Of a stretch of DNA of 64,000 bases, positions 35,533 to 43,695 are shown in pieces (position 1 is the stretch's first letter; every line of letters begins with the position of its first letter). The notes beneath the pieces were generated by a model. The model saw only the letters and a program-made list of their open reading frames with translations. It was not told where the DNA came from and did no database searches. The DNA is from Streptomyces pactum. Lineage in GTDB: Bacteria > Actinomycetota > Actinomycetes > Streptomycetales > Streptomycetaceae. The stretch is taken from contig NZ_CP019724.1 in assembly GCF_002005225.1 (NCBI RefSeq), positions 7,482,001 through 7,546,000 of the forward strand, in the 5' to 3' direction. Position numbers and translations under genes: made by a program.

Positions 35533-36491
35533 CCGTAGATCATCTTGTAGGCGACCTCGGGGAGGAACTGGCCGGCCGTGGAGCCGGTTCCGACACCGCA
35601 GTTGCCGTCGGACTCGCCCGGGGTCTTGATCCACAGGAGCATTTCGGCGCCTCCGCCCGTCCGGGTGGGCGTGCCGATGCGGCGGCCGGAGGGGTTGCAC
35701 CACTGGCCGTTGGAGCCGTTGCCGTTGCGGCTGGTGTCCACGACGAACGGCTTGGTGTAGCCGTAGCGGGCGGCCAGTTCGTTGTTGACGGCGTTGCCGT
35801 AGGCGGTGTTCTCGGCGGTGGTGATGTAGTTGGAGACGTTGAGCGAAAAGCCGTGGGCCTGTCGGAGGCCGGCTTCGTGGAGGCGCCGGGCCATGGTCGC
35901 CGCGTCGGCCCAGCGCGGGTTGCCGGCGTCCATGTAGACCCAGGTGTTGGGGGCTTGGCGGTTGAACTCGGCGAGGGCACCGGTGAGCATGGCCTCGCGT
36001 TCGTCGATCTGGGCCTGGGTCATGCAGCCGTAGTCTCCGAGGGAGTCCGGTTCGAGGATGACGACGGCCGGGCGGGCCGCGATGCCTCCGGCGAACTGAG
36101 CGATCCAGCCGGCGTAGGCGGACGGCGAGGCGGCTCCGCCGGCGGAGTGCCCGCCGCAGTAGTCACGGTGGTAGATGTTGTAGGCGACGAGGATGGGCAG
36201 CTTGTCCCGGTAGTCCGCCGCTCCGACGTAGGCACCTGTTGCGGTGCTGATGGTGCCGCTCCAGGAGCCGAACCAGCGGGCCATAGGTGTGTTGGCGATG
36301 GAGGCGTTGATCGCGGCGGCCCGGCCGTCGCCGGGGTTGGCGGCCGCCCACCGCCTCGCGCTCGAGTCGGGGTCCACGTAGAACCCGTTGGTCATGGTGG
36401 TGGGGTCGGCCGCGTGGGCGGAGGGTGCGGCGGCGAACGCCAGCGGCAGAGCACAGAGCGCTGCCATCAGGGTGCGGAGTCTGCGGCTCAA
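35526..36491 (-). CDS. Secreted GH6 endoglucanase, catalytic domain only
   Basis: 321 residues. Signal peptide 1-27 (LAFAAAPSAHA), then a GH6 barrel: PILVAYNIYHRDYCGGHS, VVILEPDSLGDYGC (catalytic Asp region), WVYMDAGNPRW, FVVDTSRNGNGS and LLWIKTPGESDGNC. It hydrolyses beta-1,4-glucan outside the cell. There is no cellulose-binding module, unlike many Streptomyces cellulases. A TTG start at 36491 has GAGG 7 bases upstream. A canonical CebR box lies 33 bp upstream of the start. Confidence 0.9.
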   Translation of the reverse strand: MSRRLRTLMAALCALPLAFAAAPSAHAADPTTMTNGFYVDPDSSARRWAAANPGDGRAAAINASIANTPMARWFGSWSGTISTATGAYVGAADYRDKLPILVAYNIYHRDYCGGHSAGGAASPSAYAGWIAQFAGGIAARPAVVILEPDSLGDYGCMTQAQIDEREAMLTGALAEFNRQAPNTWVYMDAGNPRWADAATMARRLHEAGLRQAHGFSLNVSNYITTAENTAYGNAVNNELAARYGYTKPFVVDTSRNGNGSNGQWCNPSGRRIGTPTRTGGGAEMLLWIKTPGESDGNCGVGTGSTAGQFLPEVAYKMIYGY

Positions 36492-36523
36492 GACAGTACC
36501 TCGGTTTCAGAGGATGTGCGCTT

Positions 36524-36537
36524 TGGGAGCGCTCCCA
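36524..36537. promoter_or_regulatory. CebR box upstream of the GH6 gene
   Basis: TGGGAGCGCTCCCA is the exact 14-bp palindrome bound by the cellobiose repressor CebR in Streptomyces. It lies 33 bp before the GH6 start codon, where bound repressor would block expression. cebR itself is not in the window. Confidence 0.85.
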
Positions 36538-36538
36538 C

Positions 36539-36552
36539 TGGAAGCGATCCCA
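36539..36552. promoter_or_regulatory. LacI-type operator variant 1
   Basis: TGGAAGCGATCCCA, a degenerate relative of the CebR box one base away from it. It could be bound by the adjacent LacI protein rather than CebR. Confidence 0.5.
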
Positions 36553-36638
36553 ATCGTGTGAGTGGGCGGATGAGCTGTCAATAGTCGGCGCAGCATTCGA
36601 CTTTCACAGGGAAACGTAGGTCCTGTAGGCCGCTGCAC

Positions 36639-36652
36639 TGGAAGCGGTCCCA
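36639..36652. promoter_or_regulatory. LacI-type operator variant 2
   Basis: TGGAAGCGGTCCCA, 47 bp upstream of the LacI-family gene start. It shares TGGAAGCG-TCCCA with the site at 36539, suggesting autoregulation plus control of the GH6 gene by one regulator. Confidence 0.5.
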
Positions 36653-36698
36653 TCCCTGCGTCCCTGAGTGCTCCCCGCCTGTGAAAGACTCACGAGCC

Positions 36699-37712
36699 AT
36701 GGCAGAAGCAGCGCCGCGTCGGCATCCGACGCTCGACGAGGTGGCCGAACGCGCCGGTGTTTCCCGCTCCGTGGCCTCCCGCGCCCTCAACAACGCCCCG
36801 CACGTCAGCCGCGCCAAGCGCGAGGCTGTCGAACGGGCCGTGCGGCAACTCGGTTACGTACCCAATCCGACCGCCCGCGCGCTGGCCACCCGTCAGACGG
36901 GAGCGGCCGCCCTGGTCGTCTCGGGAGAGGATCCGTCGATCTTCGCCGATCCGTTCTTCGCCCGGGTGATCGTGGGGGCGTCGGCCGCCCTGGACGAGGC
37001 GGACCTGCATCTGATGCTGTGCCTGGCCGCTTCCGACCGGGGCCGCAAGCGGGTCGAGGAGCTCCTGCGGTCCAGGGGCGCGGACGGTGTGATGCTGATG
37101 GCGCTGCGCGAGGACGATCCGCTGACCCGGATGGCCGACGAGGCGCAGATGCCCGTCGTGTTCGGCGGGCGCCCGGTCGGTTCTGCTCCCCGGTGGTACG
37201 TGGACGTGGACAACGTCGGCGGAGCGCGCGAGGCGACCGAGCATCTGGTCTCACTCGGCCGGAGGCGCGTGGCCGTGATCTGCGGACGTCTGGACACCGA
37301 GGCCGGGCGCGCCCGGTACCGCGGCTACCGGGACGCCATGCTGGGCGCCGGTCTCGATCCCTTCCCGCCGCTGGAGGGGGACTTCACGGAGCGCAGCGGA
37401 GCCGCCGCCATGGCCGCGCTGCTGGCGGAACACCCCGACGTGGACGGAGTGTTCGCCGCCAACGACAACATGGCGGCGGGAGCGCTGCGCACCGTGCGGG
37501 AGGCCGGCCGACGGGTCCCCGCCGACGTCGCCGTGGTCGGCTTCGATGACCTGACGGCCGCCCAGATCGCCGATCCGCCGCTCACCACCGTCCATCAGCC
37601 TGTAGAGGCTCTCGGACGGGAGATGGCGCGCATGCTCGTCGCGCTCGTCAACGGGCAGGACCCCACCCCGCTGGTCCTCCCCACCCGCCTGGCCCTCCGG
37701 GCCAGCGCCTGA
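36699..37712 (+). CDS. LacI-family transcriptional regulator
   Basis: 337 residues. Helix-turn-helix at residues 11-35 (TLDEVAERAGVSRSVASRAL), hinge RALATRQTGA, then a periplasmic-binding-like sensor (DPFFARVIVGASAALDEAD, VFAANDNMAAGAL, VVGFDDLTAAQIADPPLTTV). Divergent from the GH6 gene, with three LacI-type sites between them. Its HTH differs from that of CebR proteins, so it is probably a separate sugar sensor. ATG 36699 is used; GTG 36681 is in frame. Confidence 0.87.
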   Translation: MAEAAPRRHPTLDEVAERAGVSRSVASRALNNAPHVSRAKREAVERAVRQLGYVPNPTARALATRQTGAAALVVSGEDPSIFADPFFARVIVGASAALDEADLHLMLCLAASDRGRKRVEELLRSRGADGVMLMALREDDPLTRMADEAQMPVVFGGRPVGSAPRWYVDVDNVGGAREATEHLVSLGRRRVAVICGRLDTEAGRARYRGYRDAMLGAGLDPFPPLEGDFTERSGAAAMAALLAEHPDVDGVFAANDNMAAGALRTVREAGRRVPADVAVVGFDDLTAAQIADPPLTTVHQPVEALGREMARMLVALVNGQDPTPLVLPTRLALRASA

Positions 37713-37871
37713 CTCCTCATTGTCCGGGAGGGGCGGGCTCCGGTCCGAACGGGTTGCTCTCGGACGCGGCGCGGGGCGTCCAGGGAGCCGGCCAGGGTGG
37801 TCGAGGTTCAGCAGCGGAAGCAGCGACTGCCGTCCGATCCGATGGCTTGGGTACTGGTTGCAGCCTGCCCC
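37713..37871. other. Junction sequence after the truncated GH43 gene
   Basis: No gene is supported. The leftward frame of the GH43 gene stays open through here but no longer resembles the family, so this marks the far side of the deletion or rearrangement that removed the GH43 C-terminus. Confidence 0.4.
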
Positions 37872-38570
37872 TTGGCCGTTCGCGGGGCGGGTCAGGAAGA
37901 TGTAGTACTGCTCGTTGATCTTGTAGAACCGGGCGCCCTCCAAGGTGCCGACGCTGGACGGTGTCCTGAACACCTCCTGCGTACGGACCTGGTTGCGGCC
38001 GTCGGGCGAGAGCTGGGCCACGCTGATGGTGGTGTTGCCGTACGCCACGTAGAGGGTGTCATCGGTGTCGACGAGCAGGCCGGCGTCGTAGTAAGGGGTG
38101 CTGATCGTCGTCAGCCTGTTCCACGGCCCCTCCACCGCGGTGGCGTTGTAGAGGTACGTCCGGGCGAAGTCGATCTGGCCGAGCCAGTAGAGGGTCCTGT
38201 TGCTGGGCCGGTAGGCCAGTGACGATGCCCAGATTCCTCTGACATAGCCGCGGGCGCCGTTCAGGTCGTACTTGGCGCCGAAGTCGAGGACGGGTACCGA
38301 ATGGCCGGCGATCTCCCAGTTCATCAGGTCGTACGACCGCAGAACGGGCGCGCCCGGCGAGTAGTGCATCGTCGAGGCCGAGGCGTAGTAGGTGTCGCCG
38401 ACACGGATGATGTCGATGTCCGCGAAGTCCTGCCAGATCACCGGGTTCGTGTACTGCGCCGCGGTCGCGAGGGCGGGCCCGGCGGGGAGGAGGGCGCCGG
38501 CGGCCAGGCCGGTGGCGGCCGCGAGCGTGCGGCGACGAGTGAGGGGTTGATGCGGACATGACAGATTCAA
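37872..38570 (-). pseudogene. Truncated secreted GH43 (beta-xylosidase/arabinofuranosidase-type)
   Basis: About 233 residues from TTG at 38570, with GAGGTG 9 bases upstream. A Tat-type signal (TRRRTLAAATGLAAGALLPA) is followed by the start of a five-bladed propeller: YTNPVIWQDFADIDIIRVGD (catalytic base Asp region), YYASASTMHYSPGAPVLRSY and WASSLAYRPSNRTLYWLGQI. Similarity stops after YYIFLTRPANGQ at 37872, where intact relatives continue for several hundred residues with the catalytic Glu. It is probably non-functional. Confidence 0.75.
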
Positions 38571-38921
38571 GGAGGTGTTCACCTCGAGTTTTTCGATCGG
38601 AGCGGCTCTGTCGCGTTTGAAATGTCGAACGTAGTGCGACTTGTCGAGCATTCTGGATGATAGGAGGTTGGCGTACCCCGTCAACCCTTCTCGCATATAG
38701 TCGTGCGCCGCTTCGAAATGTTCGAAGCGGCTGGGGCGGAGCCAGTGCGCCTCAGCCTTACTCCCTTGCTGATTACGCGACAAAACCTGTTCCTCCAGGA
38801 GGTGTTGACATGACCGGACGCCTCTCTAGTATCCGTGGGGCATCTGAAGTTTCCGAACGTCAATCGATATTTCGAACTTCTCCTCTCCTCTCCTCTCTCT
38901 TGCCTGCCGAAGGAGTTCCGG
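38571..38921. promoter_or_regulatory. Divergent control region between GH43 remnant and GH27 gene
   Basis: No gene. At 38707-38731 there is a perfect 11-bp inverted repeat (GCCGCTTCGAA, 3-base loop ATG, TTCGAAGCGGC). Related TTCGAA-type half sites lie near 38617-38631 and 38863-38876. A near-consensus promoter, TTGACA (38805-38810), 16 bp, TAGTAT (38827-38832), points at the GH27 gene. The TTCGAA motif resembles the CGAAA-N-TTTCG boxes described for Streptomyces xylanase genes. Confidence 0.65.
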
Positions 38922-40571
38922 GTGCCCAGACGATCAGGCGGACGGCTGTTCCGCCTCCTCACGGCCGCCGCGCTGACGGTGACCGCGTCCGTGACGGCCT
39001 CAGGGCAGTCCACCGCCACGACGGCCGCGCCGGGCAGTCCGGCGCTCACCCCACCGCTTGGGTGGAACAGCTGGAACAGCTTCGGGTGCGGAATCACCGA
39101 GTCCCAGGTCCGTCAGGCCGCCGACGCGATGGTGTCCTCGGGCATGCGGGACGCCGGCTACCGGTACGTGGTGGTCGACGACTGCTGGTTCGACCCGCAG
39201 CGTGACGCGCAGGGCAACCTGCGGGCCAACCCGACGAAGTTCCCGAGCGGGATGAAGGCCCTCGGGGACTACATCCACAGCAAGGGCCTGAAGTTCGGCA
39301 TCTACCAGGTGCCGGGCGAGCGCACCTGCGCGCAGACCGTGGGCACATACCCGGGCTCCACGGGCAGCAGGGGCCACGAGGTCCAGGACGCCGCCACGTT
39401 CGCCACGTGGGGGGTCGACTACCTCAAGTACGACTGGTGTTCCTCGAGCGGCACGCGTGACGAGCAGGTCGCGCGGTTCAAGCTGATGCGTGATGCCCTG
39501 CGCGCCACCGGTCGGCCGATCGTCTACAGCATCAACCCCAACAGTTTCCACGCCATCACGGGGTCCACGTACAACTGGGGCGAGGTCGCCGACCTGTGGC
39601 GGACGACCGAGGACCTGCTCGACATCTGGCAGAACGGCAACACCAACAGCTACCCGATGGGCGTCGGCAACGTCCTGGACGTCAATGCGCCGCTGGCCGC
39701 ACAGTCCGGCCCGGGGCACTGGAACGACCCCGACATGCTGGTCGTCGGCCGCCCCGGCCTGTCGCTGACCGAGTCCCGCTCCCACTTCGCCCTGTGGGCG
39801 CTGATGAGTGCCCCGCTGATGGCCGGCAACGACATCCGCACGATGTCCGCCGACGTCAGCGCGATCCTGCGCAACCCGCGCCTGCTGGCGGTGAACCAGG
39901 ACTCCCAGGGCGCGGGCGGACGCAGGGTGCGCGACGACGGCGACATCGAGGTGTTCGCCAAGCCCCTGGCGGACGGTTCGGTCGCGGTGGGGCTGTTCAA
40001 CCGGGGCGGGAGCGCGGCGACGGTCACCACGACGGCCGCCCAGATCGGCCTGAGCGGAGGACCGTTCACCCTCACCGACCTGTGGACCGGCGGCACGTCG
40101 AGCACGTCCGGGCAGATCTCGGCGAGCGTCCCCGCGCACGGCGTCGCCGCGTACCGGGTGAGCGGCGGCAGCCCGCTGGCCGCCACCACCTCACGCCTGC
40201 GGGGCAACGCCTCCGGCCGCTGCGTGGACGTGGACAACGCCTCCACGGCCGCCGGCGCCGCGACTCTGCTGTGGGACTGCCACACGGCCGCCAACCAGCT
40301 GTGGACCACATGGGCGGGCGGCGAGATCCGCGTCTACGGCGACAAGTGCCTGGACGCCTACAACCGGGGCACCACGAACGGCACCCGTGTCATCACCTGG
40401 CCCTGCAACGGCCAGAACAACCAGAAGTGGACCGTCGGCTCCGACGGCTCGATCCGCAACGTCCGCTCCGGACTGTGCCTCGACGCCAACGGGGCCGGCA
40501 CCGCCAACGGGACCCCGCTGGTGCTGTGGACCTGCAACGGCCAGGCCAACCAGAAGTGGACCCGCGCGTGA
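38922..40571 (+). CDS. Secreted GH27 alpha-galactosidase with CBM13 lectin domain
   Basis: 549 residues: signal peptide (about 1-36), GH27 barrel (residues about 43-410) with PPLGWNSWNSFGCGI, nucleophile Asp in LKYDWCSSSG (near 170) and acid/base Asp in GHWNDPDMLVVG (near 268), then a ricin-type CBM13 with QxW repeats (NQLWTTW, NQKWTVG, NQKWTRA). It removes alpha-galactosyl branches from galactomannan or raffinose-type sugars outside the cell. GTG 38922 has AAGGAG 6 bases upstream. Confidence 0.92.
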   Translation: MPRRSGGRLFRLLTAAALTVTASVTASGQSTATTAAPGSPALTPPLGWNSWNSFGCGITESQVRQAADAMVSSGMRDAGYRYVVVDDCWFDPQRDAQGNLRANPTKFPSGMKALGDYIHSKGLKFGIYQVPGERTCAQTVGTYPGSTGSRGHEVQDAATFATWGVDYLKYDWCSSSGTRDEQVARFKLMRDALRATGRPIVYSINPNSFHAITGSTYNWGEVADLWRTTEDLLDIWQNGNTNSYPMGVGNVLDVNAPLAAQSGPGHWNDPDMLVVGRPGLSLTESRSHFALWALMSAPLMAGNDIRTMSADVSAILRNPRLLAVNQDSQGAGGRRVRDDGDIEVFAKPLADGSVAVGLFNRGGSAATVTTTAAQIGLSGGPFTLTDLWTGGTSSTSGQISASVPAHGVAAYRVSGGSPLAATTSRLRGNASGRCVDVDNASTAAGAATLLWDCHTAANQLWTTWAGGEIRVYGDKCLDAYNRGTTNGTRVITWPCNGQNNQKWTVGSDGSIRNVRSGLCLDANGAGTANGTPLVLWTCNGQANQKWTRA

Positions 40572-40587
40572 GCGACACGGCACTGGG

Positions 40588-40776
40588 TCATGGCCGGAGC
40601 GACAACACCCTGGCCACGGCCTCCCGCACGGCTGCCGCATCGGCCGGCACGGCCGGCCCCGGCTCCGGCTGCGGCGGGGCCCCGGGCGTCGGTGCATCGG
40701 CTTCCAGGCCGGCCACCCACACCGGCAACACCTCCCCGCCGAGCACCTGCACCCTGCACGGCACCGCCTGCGGCTG
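40588..40776 (-). pseudogene. C-terminal coding remnant of unknown gene
   Basis: A leftward frame with strongly biased third-position GC reads VPCRVQVLGGEVLPVWVAGL and ends AAAVREAVARVLSLRP before the stop at 40588. It has no proper start and is cut upstream by an in-frame stop near 40830. It looks like the tail of a lost gene; the family is not recognised. Confidence 0.35.
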
Positions 40777-40951
40777 AGCGCCGTGTCCGCCCGGGAGATC
40801 TCCGGGCGGGCACGGTCCCGGCTCAGGACGTCGTGCCCGTCACCGTGGTTCCCGACGCGGTGAGGCAGTGCGTCGTCGAGCAGCCCGCGACCGTCTGCGT
40901 AGCGCTCCAACCGCACTCTTGCTGCCAGGTGTCGGGACCTGAGGGGTCACT

Positions 40952-41092
40952 TCAGTCCGGGCTGTCTCCTTGGCGAAGGCCACACGCGGTGGCGTACATG
41001 GCGGATTCGCCGTCGCAGTTGCCGGTCCAGGCAGCGATCCGCTGGGCTGCCTCCCCGTCGTCCATGCCGTACTCGCTGCCGCGCGCCGGCAT
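40952..41092 (-). CDS. Possible small protein, 46 aa
   Basis: MPARGSEYGMDDGEAAQRIA begins after a good GGGAG site 7 bases upstream of ATG 41092. The product is acidic with two cysteines and no membrane segment. It lies in a gene-poor stretch, so it may be real or a remnant. Unknown function. Confidence 0.35.
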   Translation of the reverse strand: MPARGSEYGMDDGEAAQRIAAWTGNCDGESAMYATACGLRQGDSPD

Positions 41093-41205
41093 GGGTGTAC
41101 TCCCGGAAAGACAGAGAGACGGGGGAAGGCGGCACCGGTGGACGGAGACGCGCGACCCCTGCCGTCCGGACGCTGTAGCGGGATGACCGCCGGTGCCGTT
41201 CTCAG

Positions 41206-41224
41206 GGTTGAGGAACTCAACCCC
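41206..41224. terminator. Hairpin, possible terminator
   Basis: GGGTTGAG / GAA / CTCAACCC, a perfect 8-bp stem with a 3-base loop. A longer outer pairing (GTAGCGG at 41175 with CCGCTAC at 41223) could extend it. Confidence 0.45.
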
Positions 41225-41385
41225 GCTACCTGAGACCGACCCGCTCTCGTCCCCGGGTGGGACCCGCGGAGGGCGTAGTACCGCGGATTCAGTACCGCGC
41301 AGTGTCGGCAGCCGCACGACGACAGGACACCCCCCTCTTCAGGAGTCTGGAGGCACCTTCGAGACCCGGATGTGGAGACCTCCCC

Positions 41386-43599
41386 GTGGCTGCTTTTCTG
41401 TATCGAATGGGCCGCTTGACCTTCAGGCGACGCTGGACCGTCGCCCTTGTCTGGGCCGCCGTGCTGGCCGCCGTAGGACTCGCCGGCATGACCGCGCCGG
41501 AGGCGGAGGAGGAACCCTTCTCCATGCCGGGGATCGAATCGCAGGAAGCCTTCGACCTGATGGAGGAGCGGTTCCCCGGCGCCGCCGCCGACGGCGCGAC
41601 CGCCCGCGTCGTCTTCGTCTCGCCGAACGGCGAGAAGGTCACCGCCACCGAGAACAAGAAGGCCGTCGAGGCCGCGATAGCCGAACTCGGGGACGGCACG
41701 CAGGTCGCGAGCACCGTCGACCCGTACGAGTCCGGCGCGGTCAGCGAGGACGGCTCCACCGCGTACACGACCGTGACCTACAAGGTCGACGCCTCCGGAC
41801 TCACCGACGCCAGCCGCAGCCACCTGGACGAGTCGCTCGAGCACGCCCGTGACTCCGGGCTCACCGTCGAGGCAGGCGGCGACGCCATGGAGGACACGGG
41901 CGGACCCAGCGGCGCCGCCGAGGCGATCGGCATCGCCGTCGCCGCGGTCGTCCTGCTGATCACCTTCGGCTCACTGGCCGCCGCCGGAATCCCGCTGCTC
42001 ACCGCGCTCATCGGCGTCGGCATCAGCCTGTTCGCCATCACGGCCCTGGCCGGTCCGCTGGGCCTGACCGACACCACCAGCACGCTGGCGATCATGCTGG
42101 GCCTGGCCGTCGGCATCGACTACGCCCTGTTCATCGTCTCCCGCTACCGCGAGGAGCGCGCCAAGGGGCGGGCGCCCCAGGAGGCCGTCGCCCTCGCCAC
42201 CGGCACCGCGGGCTCCGCCGTGGTCTTCGCCGGGCTCACCGTCGTCATCGCGCTCGCCGGTCTCTCCGTCGTCGGCATCCCGATGCTGACCGAGATGGGC
42301 CTGGGCGCGGCGGGCGCGGTCGTCGTCGGCGTCCTCATCGCGCTGACCCTGGTCCCGGCCTTGCTCGGCTTCTGGCCCAACGCCGTACTGACCCGCAAGG
42401 ACCGCAAGGCTCGCCGAGCGGGCGGCACGCCGCGGGAGACGCGCAAGGTCAACGGCGGCACCCGCTGGGCGAGCTTCGTGCTGCGCCGCCCGCTGCCCGT
42501 GCTGCTCGCCGCCGTCGCGGGCCTCGGCGCCCTGGCGCTGCCGATGACCGACCTTCAGCTCGGTATGCCGGGCGACGAGGCCAAGTCCACGGAGACCACC
42601 CAGCGGCGGGCCTACGATGCGCTCGCCGAGGGCTTCGGGCCTGGCTTCAATGGACCGCTGACCGTGGTCGTGGACGCCGAGGGCGCCGACGACCCGAAGG
42701 CCGCGGCCGAGACCGTCTCCGAGCGAATCGGCGGCACCGAGGGCGTGGTGTCGGTGTCGCGGGCCCAGTTCAACGAATCCGGTGACACGGCCGTCTTCTC
42801 CGTCGTCCCCACCACCGCGCCGACCGACCAGGAGACCAAGGACCTGGTCAACACCGTCCGCGGCGACCGGCCCGGCATCGAGTCCGAGGCCGGGGCGACC
42901 TTCGAGGTCACCGGCACTACCGCGATGAACATAGACATCTCCGAGAAGGTGCAGTCCGCGCTGGTGCCGTACCTGCTCGTGGTGGTCGGGCTCGCCGTGA
43001 TCCTGCTGCTGGTGGTCTTCCGCTCGGTCCTGGTCCCGTTGAAGGCGGCCGCCGGCTTCCTGCTCTCGGTGCTCGCCTCGCTCGGCGCGGTGGTCGTGGT
43101 CTTCCAGCAGGGCCACGGCGCCGACCTGCTGGGCGTGGAGACCACCGGCCCCATCATGAGCCTGATGCCGATCTTCCTGGTGGGCATCGTCTTCGGCCTC
43201 GCCATGGACTACGAGGTCTTCCTGGTCTCGCGGATGCGCGAGGCGTACGTCCACGGCGAGCGGCCCGCCCAGGCCGTGACCTCCGGGTTCCAGCACAGCG
43301 CCCGGGTCGTCGTGGCCGCCGCGCTGATCATGATCGCGGTGTTCTCCGGGTTCATCGGGGAGAGCGACGCCATGATCAAGATGATCGGCTTCGGCCTCGC
43401 CTCGGCCGTCCTGCTCGACGCCTTCGTGGTCCGGATGGCGATCGTCCCGGCCGTCCTCGCCCTGCTCGGCGAGCGGGCCTGGTGGCTGCCGAAGTGGCTG
43501 GACCGGATCCTGCCCCGGGTCGATGTGGAGGGCGAGGCGCTGACCCGCCCGACCGAGCCCGAGGCGGAACCGGCCGAGAAGGACCTCGCCCGCGCCTGA
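41386..43599 (+). CDS. MMPL-family RND exporter
   Basis: 737 residues with the MMPL layout: one N-terminal membrane helix, an extracytoplasmic loop, five helices, then a repeat of the same pattern (second helix near residue 365). LGLAVGIDYALFIVSRYREE and FLVGIVFGLAMDYEVFLVSR carry the proton-relay Asp/Tyr pairs in each half. Such proteins export lipids or drugs. GTG 41386 follows GGAGA by 8 bases. A two-component pair follows downstream after a terminator. Confidence 0.9.
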   Translation: MAAFLYRMGRLTFRRRWTVALVWAAVLAAVGLAGMTAPEAEEEPFSMPGIESQEAFDLMEERFPGAAADGATARVVFVSPNGEKVTATENKKAVEAAIAELGDGTQVASTVDPYESGAVSEDGSTAYTTVTYKVDASGLTDASRSHLDESLEHARDSGLTVEAGGDAMEDTGGPSGAAEAIGIAVAAVVLLITFGSLAAAGIPLLTALIGVGISLFAITALAGPLGLTDTTSTLAIMLGLAVGIDYALFIVSRYREERAKGRAPQEAVALATGTAGSAVVFAGLTVVIALAGLSVVGIPMLTEMGLGAAGAVVVGVLIALTLVPALLGFWPNAVLTRKDRKARRAGGTPRETRKVNGGTRWASFVLRRPLPVLLAAVAGLGALALPMTDLQLGMPGDEAKSTETTQRRAYDALAEGFGPGFNGPLTVVVDAEGADDPKAAAETVSERIGGTEGVVSVSRAQFNESGDTAVFSVVPTTAPTDQETKDLVNTVRGDRPGIESEAGATFEVTGTTAMNIDISEKVQSALVPYLLVVVGLAVILLLVVFRSVLVPLKAAAGFLLSVLASLGAVVVVFQQGHGADLLGVETTGPIMSLMPIFLVGIVFGLAMDYEVFLVSRMREAYVHGERPAQAVTSGFQHSARVVVAAALIMIAVFSGFIGESDAMIKMIGFGLASAVLLDAFVVRMAIVPAVLALLGERAWWLPKWLDRILPRVDVEGEALTRPTEPEAEPAEKDLARA

Positions 43600-43612
43600 C
43601 CGGGTGCGCAGG

Positions 43613-43647
43613 AGCCGCCCGGGGTCGTCCCAGCGACCCGGGCGGCT
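43613..43647. terminator. Terminator after the MMPL gene
   Basis: A strong GC stem, AGCCGCCCGGGGTCG paired with CGACCCGGGCGGCT with one bulged base, located 14 bp after the MMPL stop. Confidence 0.7.
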
Positions 43648-43695
43648 TCGCATCGTCCACCATGGATGCCAGTCCCCTCGTCGAGAGAGCCGACC

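Noticed and set aside
36699..37712. Naming the LacI protein CebR because of the CebR box nearby
   Set aside because: Its helix-turn-helix does not match that of CebR proteins and no cebEFG genes adjoin it; the box is more likely a target of CebR encoded elsewhere.
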